64,000 nt of DNA, from the NCBI GenBank assembly GCA_004026145.2, contig CP034984.1:1585946-1649945 (forward strand), in the 5' to 3' direction. Each line of letters starts with the position of its first letter. Within the stretch, counting starts at the first letter, position 1. A program made the translations under genes and the position numbers. Source of the stretch: Takifugu bimaculatus. Lineage: Eukaryota > Chordata > Actinopteri > Tetraodontiformes > Tetraodontidae. Positions 50,967 through 61,801 of the stretch are shown here, in pieces. The notes below the pieces were generated by a model. The model made no database searches and was not told where the DNA came from. It saw nothing but the letters and a program-made list of their open reading frames with translations.

Positions 50967-52221
50967 ATGAGGAGAGCTGGTGCTAGTAGTGGTGAGGGAG
51001 CGTTTTTTTTTTTACTTGGCGGTCTTCTGTTGGGGGGGGGGGGTCATGTGGCATCCATGCCATTTGACATCATCACAGCCCTGTTTGCTTTACATCCAGG
51101 ATGGAGAGCCGGGTCTCCAGGTTCATGCAATCCCAGATTAAAAGGAACTCCTGCTTACACCAGAGCTCATTTATGTCAAATAGCAGGATTATCAGCTCGT
51201 TCTTTCCGGCTGCTATTGATTAGCCACTGTGTGCTGTCCTAAGATACTGAGGACTCCTTTATCTCCCAATTGATTCCTGGTGTCACTCACGAACTCCTTT
51301 TCACCGATTCCGACACTTTAATGTCTTAACTTCAGCGACTGATCCTGAGACTCAGATAGGAAGTTATTTTCTGTATTGTGCTGAAGGGGGAGCGCCACAC
51401 CTGGGACGTGAGGATCCGGATATGCTTTACGGAAGCTAACGTTCCAGGGACCAGATCACTAGAGAGTAAAACCTTTTGCCACTTGAATGATCCTGAGCAT
51501 GTCAGACGAGTCCAGATGCTAACAGGGTCTGACAGGCAGAGTCGCTTTTGGCGTTGTTATAAAATGGAATTAAAGCGAGCCGCTTCCCAACCTCTTCCCA
51601 GTGTGGGCCAAGTGTGTGTGACAGTGAGTGTGCCTGTGGACACGGTGACCAGGATCAGGACGTCTCTCAACCATGATTTGAGCGGCGTAACGAAACGTAT
51701 GGAGAGAAAGAAAAGGGAAGAAAAGGAGAGGAGGAGTTTTCAAATCAAGCCGGAGAACCTGAAAGAGCGACTCTGCCAATAGTTGCTGTGACCCATTTCC
51801 ACATCTTATTGTTCTGTGAATGAGAGGGATGAATTACAGGGAGGGGGGTCTTACAGAGGATTTAGAAGACAAAAATATAGGATTGTCTATAAATAAACCG
51901 TTTCAAAAAATACAATTAGCTTAAAGTCATTTTACTCTGTCACCGAAAATGAGTCCATTAATGCTTAATGAGCCTTTAATTTCAGACCGTCCCGCTGTTA
52001 CGTAAGAAGCTTTTAAACTTGTCACCAATGTCAGAGGAACTCCGACTGGATTTTCTGGACAACGAACCACCTGCAATTGCTAAAATCTTTCACTGAAGCC
52101 TACAAAAGTGTCTCTCCAAAAGGTCTGGAATCATCCACCATCACCCACCGGCGCCAGGGTCGACCAGGTCCCGCTTGTTTTGGCGCTAAGCATGAAGGTG
52201 AGGGAGGCGGTTGCGACCTAC
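48408..52221 (-). other. tunar: Probable tunar intron
   Basis: If the donor at 52221 (AAG/GTAGGT) is used with the acceptor at 48406, this is one intron of about 3.8 kb in phase 0. No convincing exon is seen inside. It contains a poly-C plus (CA)n microsatellite (50918-50964), a T tract at 51003-51012 and a G tract at about 51031-51041. Other upstream exons or a different donor cannot be excluded. Confidence 0.4.
50918..50964. repeat. Poly-C and (CA)n microsatellite
   Basis: Fifteen C residues pass into about sixteen CA units. Confidence 0.97.
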
Positions 52222-52293
52222 CTTGCAGAGCATCAGGAGTAATATAGCATTGGACATGCTGGAGGTGGACGCCTGTCGCTCGTGCCCCCACAT
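52222..52293 (-). other. tunar: Candidate tunar 5' exon end with in-frame extension
   Basis: A strong donor (TGCAAG/GTAGGTCG) ends this segment. Reading back from the donor in phase 0, the frame is open for 24 codons to an ATG at 52293 (MWGHERQ...), with a second ATG at 52257 (MSNAILLLMLCK) and an in-frame TAG four codons above the first. Joined to the exon at 48405 it would continue without a stop into the tunar frame and give a total of 85 residues, or 73 from the second ATG. The exon is not proven, and mammalian TUNAR is known only as the 48-residue form. Confidence 0.35.
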
Positions 52294-53200
52294 CCCCGGC
52301 AACTAAGGCAAAAGTCGGCCCCTCTCATCCTTCAGCCGTGGAGGCGCGCGAGATCCAGAGACAGTCGGCTCGTCTTGCTGGTGGTGCGTTTCCAGTTCAA
52401 GCGTGTGGTACCTCGCAGCGCTCCTGCGCCTCCTCCCTGAATTTCATCTCACTCGTAGCCAAGTTCTGACTGCCTTCACTTTCTCCCCGGCAGCCTTGCG
52501 AGAGCCGCCTCCGCTTGGCGCCTCTGCCTCTGTTTTGCTCGCCTCCCCACCTCTGCTTCTTCTCCCCCTCGCTCCTTTCTTCTCCCGCTCGTCTGCGTGG
52601 AGGGGATGATGTCAAGTTGAAGAATGGAATCAGTTGATGGGCAGATGGGGGCGGGATGGTAACAAAGCTGTCTCATGTGCGCATTTCCCTCGCCTTTTCA
52701 TCAAATCTGCTCCCCCCCCCCCAAAAAAAACAGACTTCAACAAGATTTTGACCTTTTCTTCTGTGGCGAGACCCTATTGACCCCGATTAAAGGCTCATCT
52801 CCTCTGCCAAACTTTCATACTCCTCAGCAGTGAGACGCATTTTGCTGCTCTCCCGTCTTTTCAATGTTCAAAAAAAGAAAGAAAAAAGAACTACCTCGGC
52901 TGATGAGGTGGAAGCCCCTGAATGCTCCACGCAATCAGCGACCCAACATATCCGCTCCTCCGCCCCAGCGGCTGAGCCGTCTAACTGAGCGGCAGCGCTG
53001 GATGGCTGGAAGAGAGAGACAGACGGAGAGGAAGGTGGGGGAGACGCTGCCAGCGGACCCGTCGCCTCACACTGATGCTGTCGTACCACTCCACGGGCAA
53101 GAGGTATCCCCTGCTCCCTCTCTCCCGCGCATGTTAATGCAGCCTCCGTTGCCTGGCAACCGACTCATGGGAGCCGCGCAGGGCCTGGGGACAAGAAACG
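52294..53200 (-). promoter_or_regulatory. tunar: CpG-rich region, probable tunar promoter
   Basis: This is the most CpG-rich stretch in the upstream half of the window, with clusters such as GAGGCGCGCGAG (52350 region), GCCGCCTCCGCTTGGCGCC (52505 region) and CAGCGGCTGAGCCG (52965 region). It directly precedes the candidate first exon in the direction of transcription. No TATA box is evident. The assignment to tunar rests on position and base composition. Confidence 0.4.
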
Positions 53201-53248
53201 TCTGACAGGGGCCATGATGAGGGGGACAGGGTCTCCTCCTGGGTTTTG

Positions 53249-53290
53249 AGTGTGTGTGTGTGCGTGTGTGTGCGTGTGTGTGTGTGTGTT
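53249..53290. repeat. Imperfect (GT)n microsatellite
   Basis: GT repeats with GTGCGT interruptions; a second imperfect GT run lies at about 53411-53440. Confidence 0.9.
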
Positions 53291-53750
53291 TGTTTTCATG
53301 TACATCCTCTGTTTTTTTTCTGTAAAATGTTCTGATTGGTCAGCCTTCTGATGAGGGTGCGTGTGTGTCAAATGCATGTACAGTAATGGAAAGTTGACAG
53401 TTAAAGGAGGTGTGTGTGTGTCTGTGTGTCTGTGTGTGTGGGGGGGGGAGCACTTCAGGTGTGCAATTACTGTGTGTATCCATGCATATGGTATGGCTGC
53501 ACTCGTGACAGGGAAGTGCATTCTCACAGGTCATGTATTTCCACAGGACGGGTGAAAACACGTGTTTGCATGTGCCCGTTTGTTCCCTTCATAAATGCTC
53601 ACCTCCATGTCTTCATGCCTCACAGGAAGCTGCTCTTACCCCCCCTCCCAAGTCATCGGTGACTGGATGTCGTAATTGATGCACCGATCAGACGTGACTG
53701 ACCAGCAGGACATTTACAGCACGGTCTGACGGCAGGACAGACCCCCATCA

Positions 53751-53775
53751 CCCCCCCCCCCCCCCCCCCCCCCCC
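53751..53775. repeat. Poly-C tract, 25 bases
   Basis: Twenty-five consecutive C residues; a CCCCAC-type repeat follows at about 53930-53968. Confidence 0.97.
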
Positions 53776-56700
53776 AACATAGCCCAGCCCCCCCTCCTCA
53801 CATCTTGTTTCCCCTCTCAGCCACAGGGAAGGATACACGCTTTCGGTTTTCTTCAACCCTCCGCTGCACTGCTAATTTCCTGATTAAAAAAGCTGTTTCA
53901 GGACCGATCTTCATCACTTCACATCAGCGCTACCCCCCACCCCATCCCCATCCCCACCCCCACCCCCAACACACACGCACACGCATCCGCCTCTTAACTT
54001 AGTTTGCTATGATTGTTTTTGAGCTCTAGCTCCGTGGTGTCATTATTTCCAAGGACAAATGGGCACTTTTGATAACTTTGATATCACCTCTCGTGTCAGA
54101 ACAATCTTCCCAGCCCAAATTTGCATGAACCAGGATGGAAAGATGAGGAATGACCCGTTAAATAACTTCAACAACAACAACAATGTTCCCGGGTCAAGAC
54201 AGGAAGCAAAATCCCAGCTCGTAACAGTCTGAGCAATATTTCATATTTGTTCGGCCGCTAATGGAAATGTTTAGAATGAGAAACAGCTGCCGACAAATTA
54301 GTTTAGGCATGACGTTGCTGAGCACATGAAATGAACTGGAATGGACAGCAATAAAAATGGAAATGGAAAGGAAACGTTGCCGCTGAGCCGAGACCACCGG
54401 TGTGCATCCATTTATTGCGATGTTCCATCCCTCTCTGTCTCCAGATTAACTAACTCGGACCGTCGCTGCATGCACGGACATTTAGAACAATTAATCAGGG
54501 CGTCCTTCGGAATTCTTCTCCCATCTCTGAGTGTTCCTCCAGCATAGTGATCACCCTTCAGCTCACATCAATTTCTATTCAAACAAGGCAACGTCGAGCT
54601 GCGGCACTTCATCTAAATTGTTATTAGGGGATGTGTGAACTGACTCCACTCGTCTTTACACTCACTCCAACGTCCCATGGCTGCAGCTGCAATAATCAAT
54701 ATTGTTCCTACCTCCAGACCAGCTCAAACTTGGATGATTAGGTGGTTCGTTATTGGGCGAAGGACGGGATCCATTCAGCTTTGGTGCAAGTTTCAGCCAG
54801 TATGCTGTTGAAAACACACTTTATTTGTGTTCTGCTTCTATCTTTAATATCTTTATTCCTTTTCCACGAATGGTTTTATTATTTTACCCATATGAAAAGA
54901 TGTCAGTGCCAGTCATATTTTTGGTTATTTAGCGCCAAATTCCTTTGATGGCCTCTTCAATAAATGATTCCTCTTTTCAGTTTATTGTCCTTTAAAGCAG
55001 TCTCTTCCAAGGCATCCTTACAAAAAATCTTCAATTAACCCTTAGGAATGATGCTCCAGACAATGGAAAACCTACAGCCGATTAATACCAAGATTTTTGT
55101 TCCTTCTTTTTTAATCTGTGATTCCCCTTTTTAGTGGTTTTGCATTATTCAGCGGCAATGTGGTCCTTTAATCCTGGCGGCCTTACTTCCAACTGCTTTT
55201 TTGCAGTAATTACTGCACAATTCTTTATCTTATGACTGTTTTATGTGTGCAGAGTTGAATGTTGGATTATGTTTTGAAGATGAGCTCACCAGATTCAGCA
55301 GAGCAGCACAAAGACAACAGAGTTAACAAAACTTCAGACATTGCTAATCACAGGTAGGGAGGAAGAAAGAATAAAAGCCATAAATAATTAAAAGAGAATT
55401 AATTCGTACATGAAAACATGTACAAAAAAAGTCACTAGCATGACATGGAAGCTGATAATATGGTTAAAAAGAGGCTGCCTAGGACCAGAAATGGGCGACG
55501 AATGTGCGACTAACGTGTCAGGTGGTGGGAAATCAATCCTAATGATGCTCCGTGTTTTCTGTATGTCAGCTTTTTCAGCATCTTGCAACCTGCAGCAAGA
55601 TGATATTACAGGATGTTTACGCTGCAATTTCCGAGTGGCAAAACATAAACTGAGAATAAAGAAAGCATAAATGGGTTTGGCTGTTCTGAGAGCGCACTTT
55701 CAACCGAAGGGCATTACGAAATTCCTTTCTTGTGAGGTAAGCTAAAAAGAATGCTGAGAGGGTGTCAGATTTCAAAGTCAAAAAACCTTGAGCGCACTTT
55801 AATTAATTTCACAGGGTACGCTGCCCTAGCTCTTTTTTTCCGAGGTGGACCTGAGGACGCGCCGGCTTTGTTCCGAAATGTTGCAACAATATGTCACCCG
55901 CGTGAACGGTGTGTTTGTGTTTTGTTTCAGATTCAAGGGTAAAGCTAATGGAATCAGTGCGTCTCCACAATCCAGATCAGTGGAGGTAATCAGCACTCAA
56001 TGCCTCTTTTCTTTTGCATTCCCCCATTTATCCTATATTTACTCATTTGTCCTTCAGAGGCTGAAGCTTGGTAGCTTCATCTCATTAATTGTTTAAACGC
56101 CACAAAAAGTTCTACATGGGCAAACTTTACTGAAGAGGCTGGTTAAAAGCGTTGGATTTAGTTTTGGCTGATGCACAGCTCGGTGCAACTTCCTGCTGCA
56201 GTACCACAGGCATACATGGGGGGCAGCATTGCACGCTGCAGTAGTCCAGGAATAGCTTAAACACATAAGTGAATTTGTGACATTTGCTCACCCAGACATG
56301 TTATCGTGTAAAAGATGGAAAGAGCAGAAATGGAAGTTAATTTATGTAAATTGATGCCAAGTCGGTACAATGTGCAGTAGCACCCCTCAACTCCTAATTA
56401 AGAGAGTGACTCACAAAATGAGCCTTAAAGTTTTTTTTTCTCAAAATATCTCTCTTCACAAAAGTTTTGCTCAGGTTTATTTAACTCTCCATACAGGATT
56501 ATTTCTTTCCGGGAGGCGAAGCCACATGGCCCAGAATGAAGTGGTAACACCAGGGTAAGGAAGACGGCAGTGTCTTGGCTGGCATTAATCTTAGTTATCA
56601 AAGAACATGACAGCATCATGTGGGTTGTTCTCCAGTCAGAGAAGCAGGATGCTGCTCTCCCAATCCTGTTCCTGTCACTTACCGATGCCAGGATCAGGGA

Positions 56701-57538
56701 AATGAAAATTCCAAATTCGACAGGTATATTTTACTCCCTGAGTTTGTCCAGGAGAGATGGATGGAGCGCAGGCAGAGGGCGGACGATATAAAAGCGTCCC
56801 TGCCCATCCCACACTAATGGGTGGGTAAGATTATTTTCAAAAAATAACAACAAACAGAAGTTTTGTGATGTGTTTTCATTTTTGGCCTCCTGTGGAAGCT
56901 CGTATGAAATGACCTCCAGGAAAGAAATAAATCAGAAACAGTTGTAGTAATGCTTTTAGACTTGATTGCTCAAAGTCTGCAGCTGGCCGGTCTCTGACTT
57001 GGCTTCCTGTTGGCATTTTCATTCAATTATTTCATTGTGGAGCTTCATAATCAGATGAGGTAGTACATGTTCGCTGGGAGCGGGATTTGACCTCTAACTG
57101 GAGATTTTAAGCAGCCTCCCACCTGTGGATGGAAAATTATCCTCTGGAAATGGAAGATCAAATGCAAACCAGTGTTCCTCTTGTGATTAGGAATATAGTA
57201 GTTAGACCCAATGAATTAATAGTGTCCAACCTTGTAGGTTAGTGTGGATCTCATATACTCATTCTACTTTTAGTCTTAAATCAAGACTTAAGACTGTTTT
57301 ACGCTCAAAACCCTGGATTACATGTTTCTTCTTCAATTATTGGACTTCTATTGGAGTAAATTCGTAGGTGGTGAGGTTAATAATAACGTCTGTTCTCTTC
57401 TTGCTGGGCAGGTAACCTGGAATTCTTCTCCTCTTCAGTACAGACGGGGAACGTGCAAACGTTAAAGAACAAAATAAATCAAATTCACAGGTATACGCAC
57501 GCATAGACATTGGAGTAAATCTAAGTGGGTTAATCCGA
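53776..57538. other. Upstream non-coding region, no gene seen
   Basis: Only short frames. One weak plus-strand exon-like segment at about 55932-55984 lies between a pyrimidine-rich acceptor (TGTTTTGTTTCAG) and GAG/GTAATC, but its peptide is uninformative. The region is AT-rich and largely non-repetitive, as expected for regulatory sequence upstream of a developmental gene. Confidence 0.4.
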
Positions 57539-57601
57539 TTTCTGATGCTCAGAGAGCTGCCGTTGTATGATAACTATACAACGGCCGTCAATAATCAGAA
57601 A
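57539..57601. repeat. Imperfect inverted repeat (hairpin)
   Basis: A perfect 10-bp stem GCCGTTGTAT / ATACAACGGC with a seven-base loop (GATAACT) is enclosed by a second 8-bp pairing TTTCTGAT / ATCAGAAA across an internal loop of 12 and 8 bases. Arm length is in the range of small hairpin RNAs, but the large internal loop is atypical for a microRNA. Confidence 0.75.
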
Positions 57602-60532
57602 CTTGACAGCATTGGGGGGGTCGGTGTTCGCTTCCTAAGGCAGAAGCTGTTTCATAAGTAATTTTCATAAATATTATTCCGAACACAGCAATGCCTAAGT
57701 TGGCTAGTGTATAAATAGTCTCCAGTTGAAAATAAAGAATAAATTAAAAAGATATATGGCTACTGCTTCATTTTACTGCTACATGCAGTCAAACGGGAGA
57801 ACATTAGGCTTTAAAACAAATAATAACAAATGACCAACATCAGTCCATCTATCACTGAGAGCTAAGGAAGAAATAATCCCAGGTAACGATCCTCTACGAA
57901 TATTTAACGTAATTACTCCTTCTCCTGTATTTCATAGTTCCTTAATTCGTTAGTAACCCTTAGCTGTTGGTTAAAAAGCTGATATTACCACAGTGATGAC
58001 AGCTGCTATTCATCATCCCCTCGTCTTTATAGGTTCATTAGTTATAACATGGGAACGGCCATTAACGTGAACTAACATACTGTAACAGATTATGGGATGT
58101 AAATAGATGTATATATATTTTAATCTATAATGCTGTAGATAAGCACTTATACTCCCATGTTCTCACACCTTTCTCTTCATCTCTACCTCGGCTGTCTCCT
58201 CCTCTAAAGCCCGATATCCCCGCAGCCTAATCTCAAACTCTGCTACTTACATCAAAAGCCTGTCAGCCTGAGCACATGAAAGCCTGTTTTCAGAGAGCCG
58301 CCAGTCGTCCGACTGGAACATTCGACACAGCTTTAATTTTTATCCTCGGAGCCAGTCTGCGGAGGAGCTGAATTGGTAGCCCATCGAGGCGTCCATGGGT
58401 CAGCGCATATGCATTTAATGAAAGACTGGGTTGTTTTTTTTTTTCTTCCCAAAGTGTGTTTCCCTTCAGATTTATCTCTTTGCTGGTATACAGAATAAAT
58501 AAAGTCTGAATGTCTGCAGCGGATCAATAGCATCTCATCATCAATCAGACTGGTGGTCGGGATAAAAAGCCGCCAGGCTATTAGCTTTGATGCTCGTCCG
58601 TCTGTTACTGAGGCCTTTTCTATTCCTGTCAGTCGGATTTGATGGTTTGGCGTCGTTCCATCAGCAAACGACACCTAGCTTGGTGGGATTCTTCATGTCC
58701 CTTGGTATGAAATATTACACGTATCTCTTGACACCATCCAGATGCATACGATGTAACGGCTTGGCGGACGCTTGTGTCCTGTCTGAATAGCTGACTGTAT
58801 CGAGCTGACAAAATGCCGTTTTGCCGTCCGCCGCAGTGAGGAAGACAGCCTGTAGATGGATCTCTCTTGAGGTTATTGAAAGTATGGGGGGGGTTATTCT
58901 CTAATAGTGTGTTGTCTTCTAAAGGTACAACAGAAGGTGCAGTAATAAATCATGTGCTGCATACAAACGCATCATAATAGCTCTTTGCTTATTCAATATT
59001 GAGACGGCGAGAGCTGAATCAGAATGTGGAGTGACTTCGTTGTCTCCCTCTTAAAACCTTTTTCTCTTTGTTGTTATTTTGTTTGAGCAAAACACCCATT
59101 TAATATTCAGGTGGATCCCTCCCTCGGTGCTGCCGTTGCGCTTGGTTCAGGTCAACAAATGTTTTGTCTAAGGCTCAATCCTGGCACACAGAGGCACCCT
59201 GCAAATCCCGTCCTTAAGAAAAATGGCCTTGAGCCATTATATAATGAGGATAATAATCAAGGACGGCACGGCATTAGAAGGCTGAGGAGCATCCACCACA
59301 TCAAATAATTATTTTTCCCTCCAAGTTAGATAAGTGAGCTAAGTAGGACACTGTGGAGCTGAGAAAGAGATCATTATCTGGCTGAAAAAGAAGTGTGTTC
59401 AGCGGCGCTGGTGGCAAATCAAACATACAAAAGCCTCTTTAATGTTCGGCCTCTGGGGCGGTAGCATGCAATTTGTGCATCCTCAAACGTGGGGCGTCTT
59501 TTTAAAGCTGTGGGACAAATGATCTGTCGTTGGAAAAGGGATTCTCCGCTCAGCGCAAACACACCTGTTGATGGGCCCATTGATGCTAAGTTGATTGTCC
59601 AAGAGCAAACAGGGATTTTCAGGAGTGTTGATACATCTGTTCTTTTTGAAATGGCCGCGAGCATGTGTGCCACGATGATTCATCCATTTGGTGGTGGGCA
59701 TTAACATATTGAACATGGGGGGATATCGAACCGAGGGATTACAGCAAGCCGGTCCTGGATGGATCGGATCTGGAGGTATTAAAAATGAAATAAGAAATCT
59801 TGCAGCCTCGCTCCATTCTGTTCCTCTCACCACAGGTGATGTAGGAGGTTTAACAATAGTGTCGCAATAGCGTGGTGAGATGAATCCCCTCTCTGACCAT
59901 CACCCCCCCTCATTTTTTCTTTTCCGCACAACAAACCAGGTTGAAAGTGAGCGGCGCTTGGTCTGACCTTTGGACTCAGATCCAGCCTTGAGCTGAGCAC
60001 CGACTCTGATCGATAACAGTCTCCATTGTGATCCACCAGGAGGTGTGGTGATTAACAGAGCCCATGTTCATCATTCAATTAATACACATTAGCCCCCTCC
60101 GCTCCAAGGTTCCCACTCTCCCTCAGCAAATACGCCCGGATGTTCTCGTCCTCCTCTTTTGCTCCCTTTTCCAAACGATTAGAACAATTAAAAATACAAT
60201 TAAAAACTAAAGACTGCCAGTGTTCCACCCATCAGAGTTCTCCAGCTAACAGCCCCCACTCCTCAGAAATGACCCCTGTAGTAGATCGGCTGTGTGAATG
60301 CGATTGTGCTACTCTTTACGTTTCTGGTTAATTCTCTTGTCAGTCACTGTAAGTTAGTAAATTTTGACAAAATAGTTTCATTAAAATATCAGTATTTGGA
60401 CTGATTTCTTGTCTCTAGTGTAGCAGAAACTGTCACCATCACTTTGGTTTTAAAACATTAATAACCACCCTGCATCCATGTTTTGAAGAATATGCCTCAA
60501 ATGTACAGAAGATTTGATTATATTTACTTTTT
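57602..60532. other. Non-coding region, no gene seen
   Basis: AT-rich with scattered short frames. No repeat family recognised and no splice-bounded coding segment seen. Candidate enhancer-like composition around 59260-59330 (ATAATAATCAAGG, CATCAAATAATTA). Confidence 0.4.
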
Positions 60533-60557
60533 TTGCCCACTTTTGTCACTTTAGCAG

Positions 60558-60820
60558 GGAGAGATGATCTGAGAACGTATCCATTCCCTTTGGCCACAGA
60601 AGCCACCACTAATAAACTCCCCCAGTATCAAACTCTTCCGAAGATATTAGGCTCCGAAGATATTGGCCGCAGAACTATAATTAATTATAAAGTCTTGATA
60701 ACCACCAATAGCCGTCTTATTTCAGGATCTTCTGATAGTGAAACATCTGCTGATCGTTTAGAGACGAAGCCCGATATGGAACGTAAACGTATTTTTCTTT
60801 TGTATGATAAACTTGTTTAA
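60558..60820 (+). other. Coding-like terminal-exon candidate, unrecognised
   Basis: A very good acceptor (long pyrimidine tract ending CACTTTAGCAG at 60557) precedes 87 open codons ending in a stop at 60820. Composition is protein-like, with stretches such as TEATTNKLPQYQTLPKI and SSDSETSADRLETKPDMERK. I do not recognise it and see no upstream partner exon. It could be part of a lineage-specific gene, a transposon-derived frame or chance. Confidence 0.2.
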
Positions 60821-60846
60821 TTCCACTTTGCTTGATGCAGTGCTAC

Positions 60847-60870
60847 GAATATGCATGAGTGAATATGCAT
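60847..60870. promoter_or_regulatory. Direct repeat of a POU/octamer-like motif
   Basis: The 10-mer GAATATGCAT occurs twice, 14 bases apart start to start, and the second copy runs on into TATTAAA. ATATGCAT is close to POU-factor binding sequences. The flanking 60880-61060 sequence is non-repetitive. A link to tunar, a neural gene, is an inference. Confidence 0.25.
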
Positions 60871-61337
60871 TATTAAAACGGCCAATTCAGGCAGCCTTAG
60901 TGCAATAAGGGAAAGTGTCCTCCGTGTTAATCTCAGAGGCATTTCCCTGCTGCTGACAGTGCGTGTATCAAAAGTTGGAGGCTGTGTTCCAGGTCTTATT
61001 TCATAATCATGTGCAGCGCTTGCACATTTTAATAAAGATTTCAGTGGGGAAAAAAAGGGAATCTTTCAGTTCTGTCTGCTCGCGTTTATCTGTAAGGAAA
61101 TATCTGGGACCATGGTAAAAATCCTGAAGGAGACCAGAGTCTGGAGGACGCCTCGGATATTAGAGAGTAGGAACCATTTCCTGGACAAATGCTGTTGCAA
61201 ATAAAAAGCTAAGAACATGTAGCATGAAACCAGGTTTTCAACTGGTTCCTTTATCGGTCAACAGAAAAAAGGGACATGATGCAGCCAGACATTACGCTGA
61301 TACAAACTGCTATTGTCACCCCTCATTTCAACAGGAT

Positions 61338-61801
61338 TACCGTATTGGCCCGAATATAAGACGACCCTGATTATAAGACGACCCCCTTTTTCAAGACTCA
61401 AGTTTGAAAAAAGACTTTTTGAACACCAAATGTAATTTTTATACAGAAAATAATTACAGTACATCTGAAACAAATGATTATATCTTCGACCCATTTTTCT
61501 CCAGATTGTCGCTACATTTCTCTATTTTCTGTTATCTCTTCTCTTATTTTCTTCTCTTTTCTTTCTTACCGCTATTTTTTACTTTTCTTCTTCGTGCTAC
61601 CGCTATTTTTATTTTTCTTCTTTGTGACAGGGGTTCGCGTTGGCCTGGGACGTTAAGTTCAGCATTCGCTTTAAATATATATGGCGCCATCTAGCGTTGT
61701 GAATGGGTATAATGTCTAGACCGCGAATGTAAGACGACCCCCACTTTTTCAGTCTTGTTTCAACGCAAAAAACACCGTCTTATATTCGGGCCAATACGGT
61801 A
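61338..61801. mobile_element. Non-autonomous DNA transposon with intact terminal inverted repeats
   Basis: The element body (61340-61799, 460 bp) starts CCGTATTGGCCCGAATATAA and ends with the exact reverse complement. It is flanked on both sides by TA, compatible with a TA target duplication. Subterminal copies of TAAGACGACCC lie inside both ends. The interior is T/TTC-rich and encodes no transposase. Perfect ends suggest it moved relatively recently. I remember this terminal sequence as a repeated element in vertebrate genomes but will not assign a superfamily. Confidence 0.85.

Noticed and set aside
57539..57601. Similarity of CTATACAAC in the hairpin to let-7 star strands
   Set aside because: The match covers only nine bases, and the opposite arm does not contain the let-7 seed.
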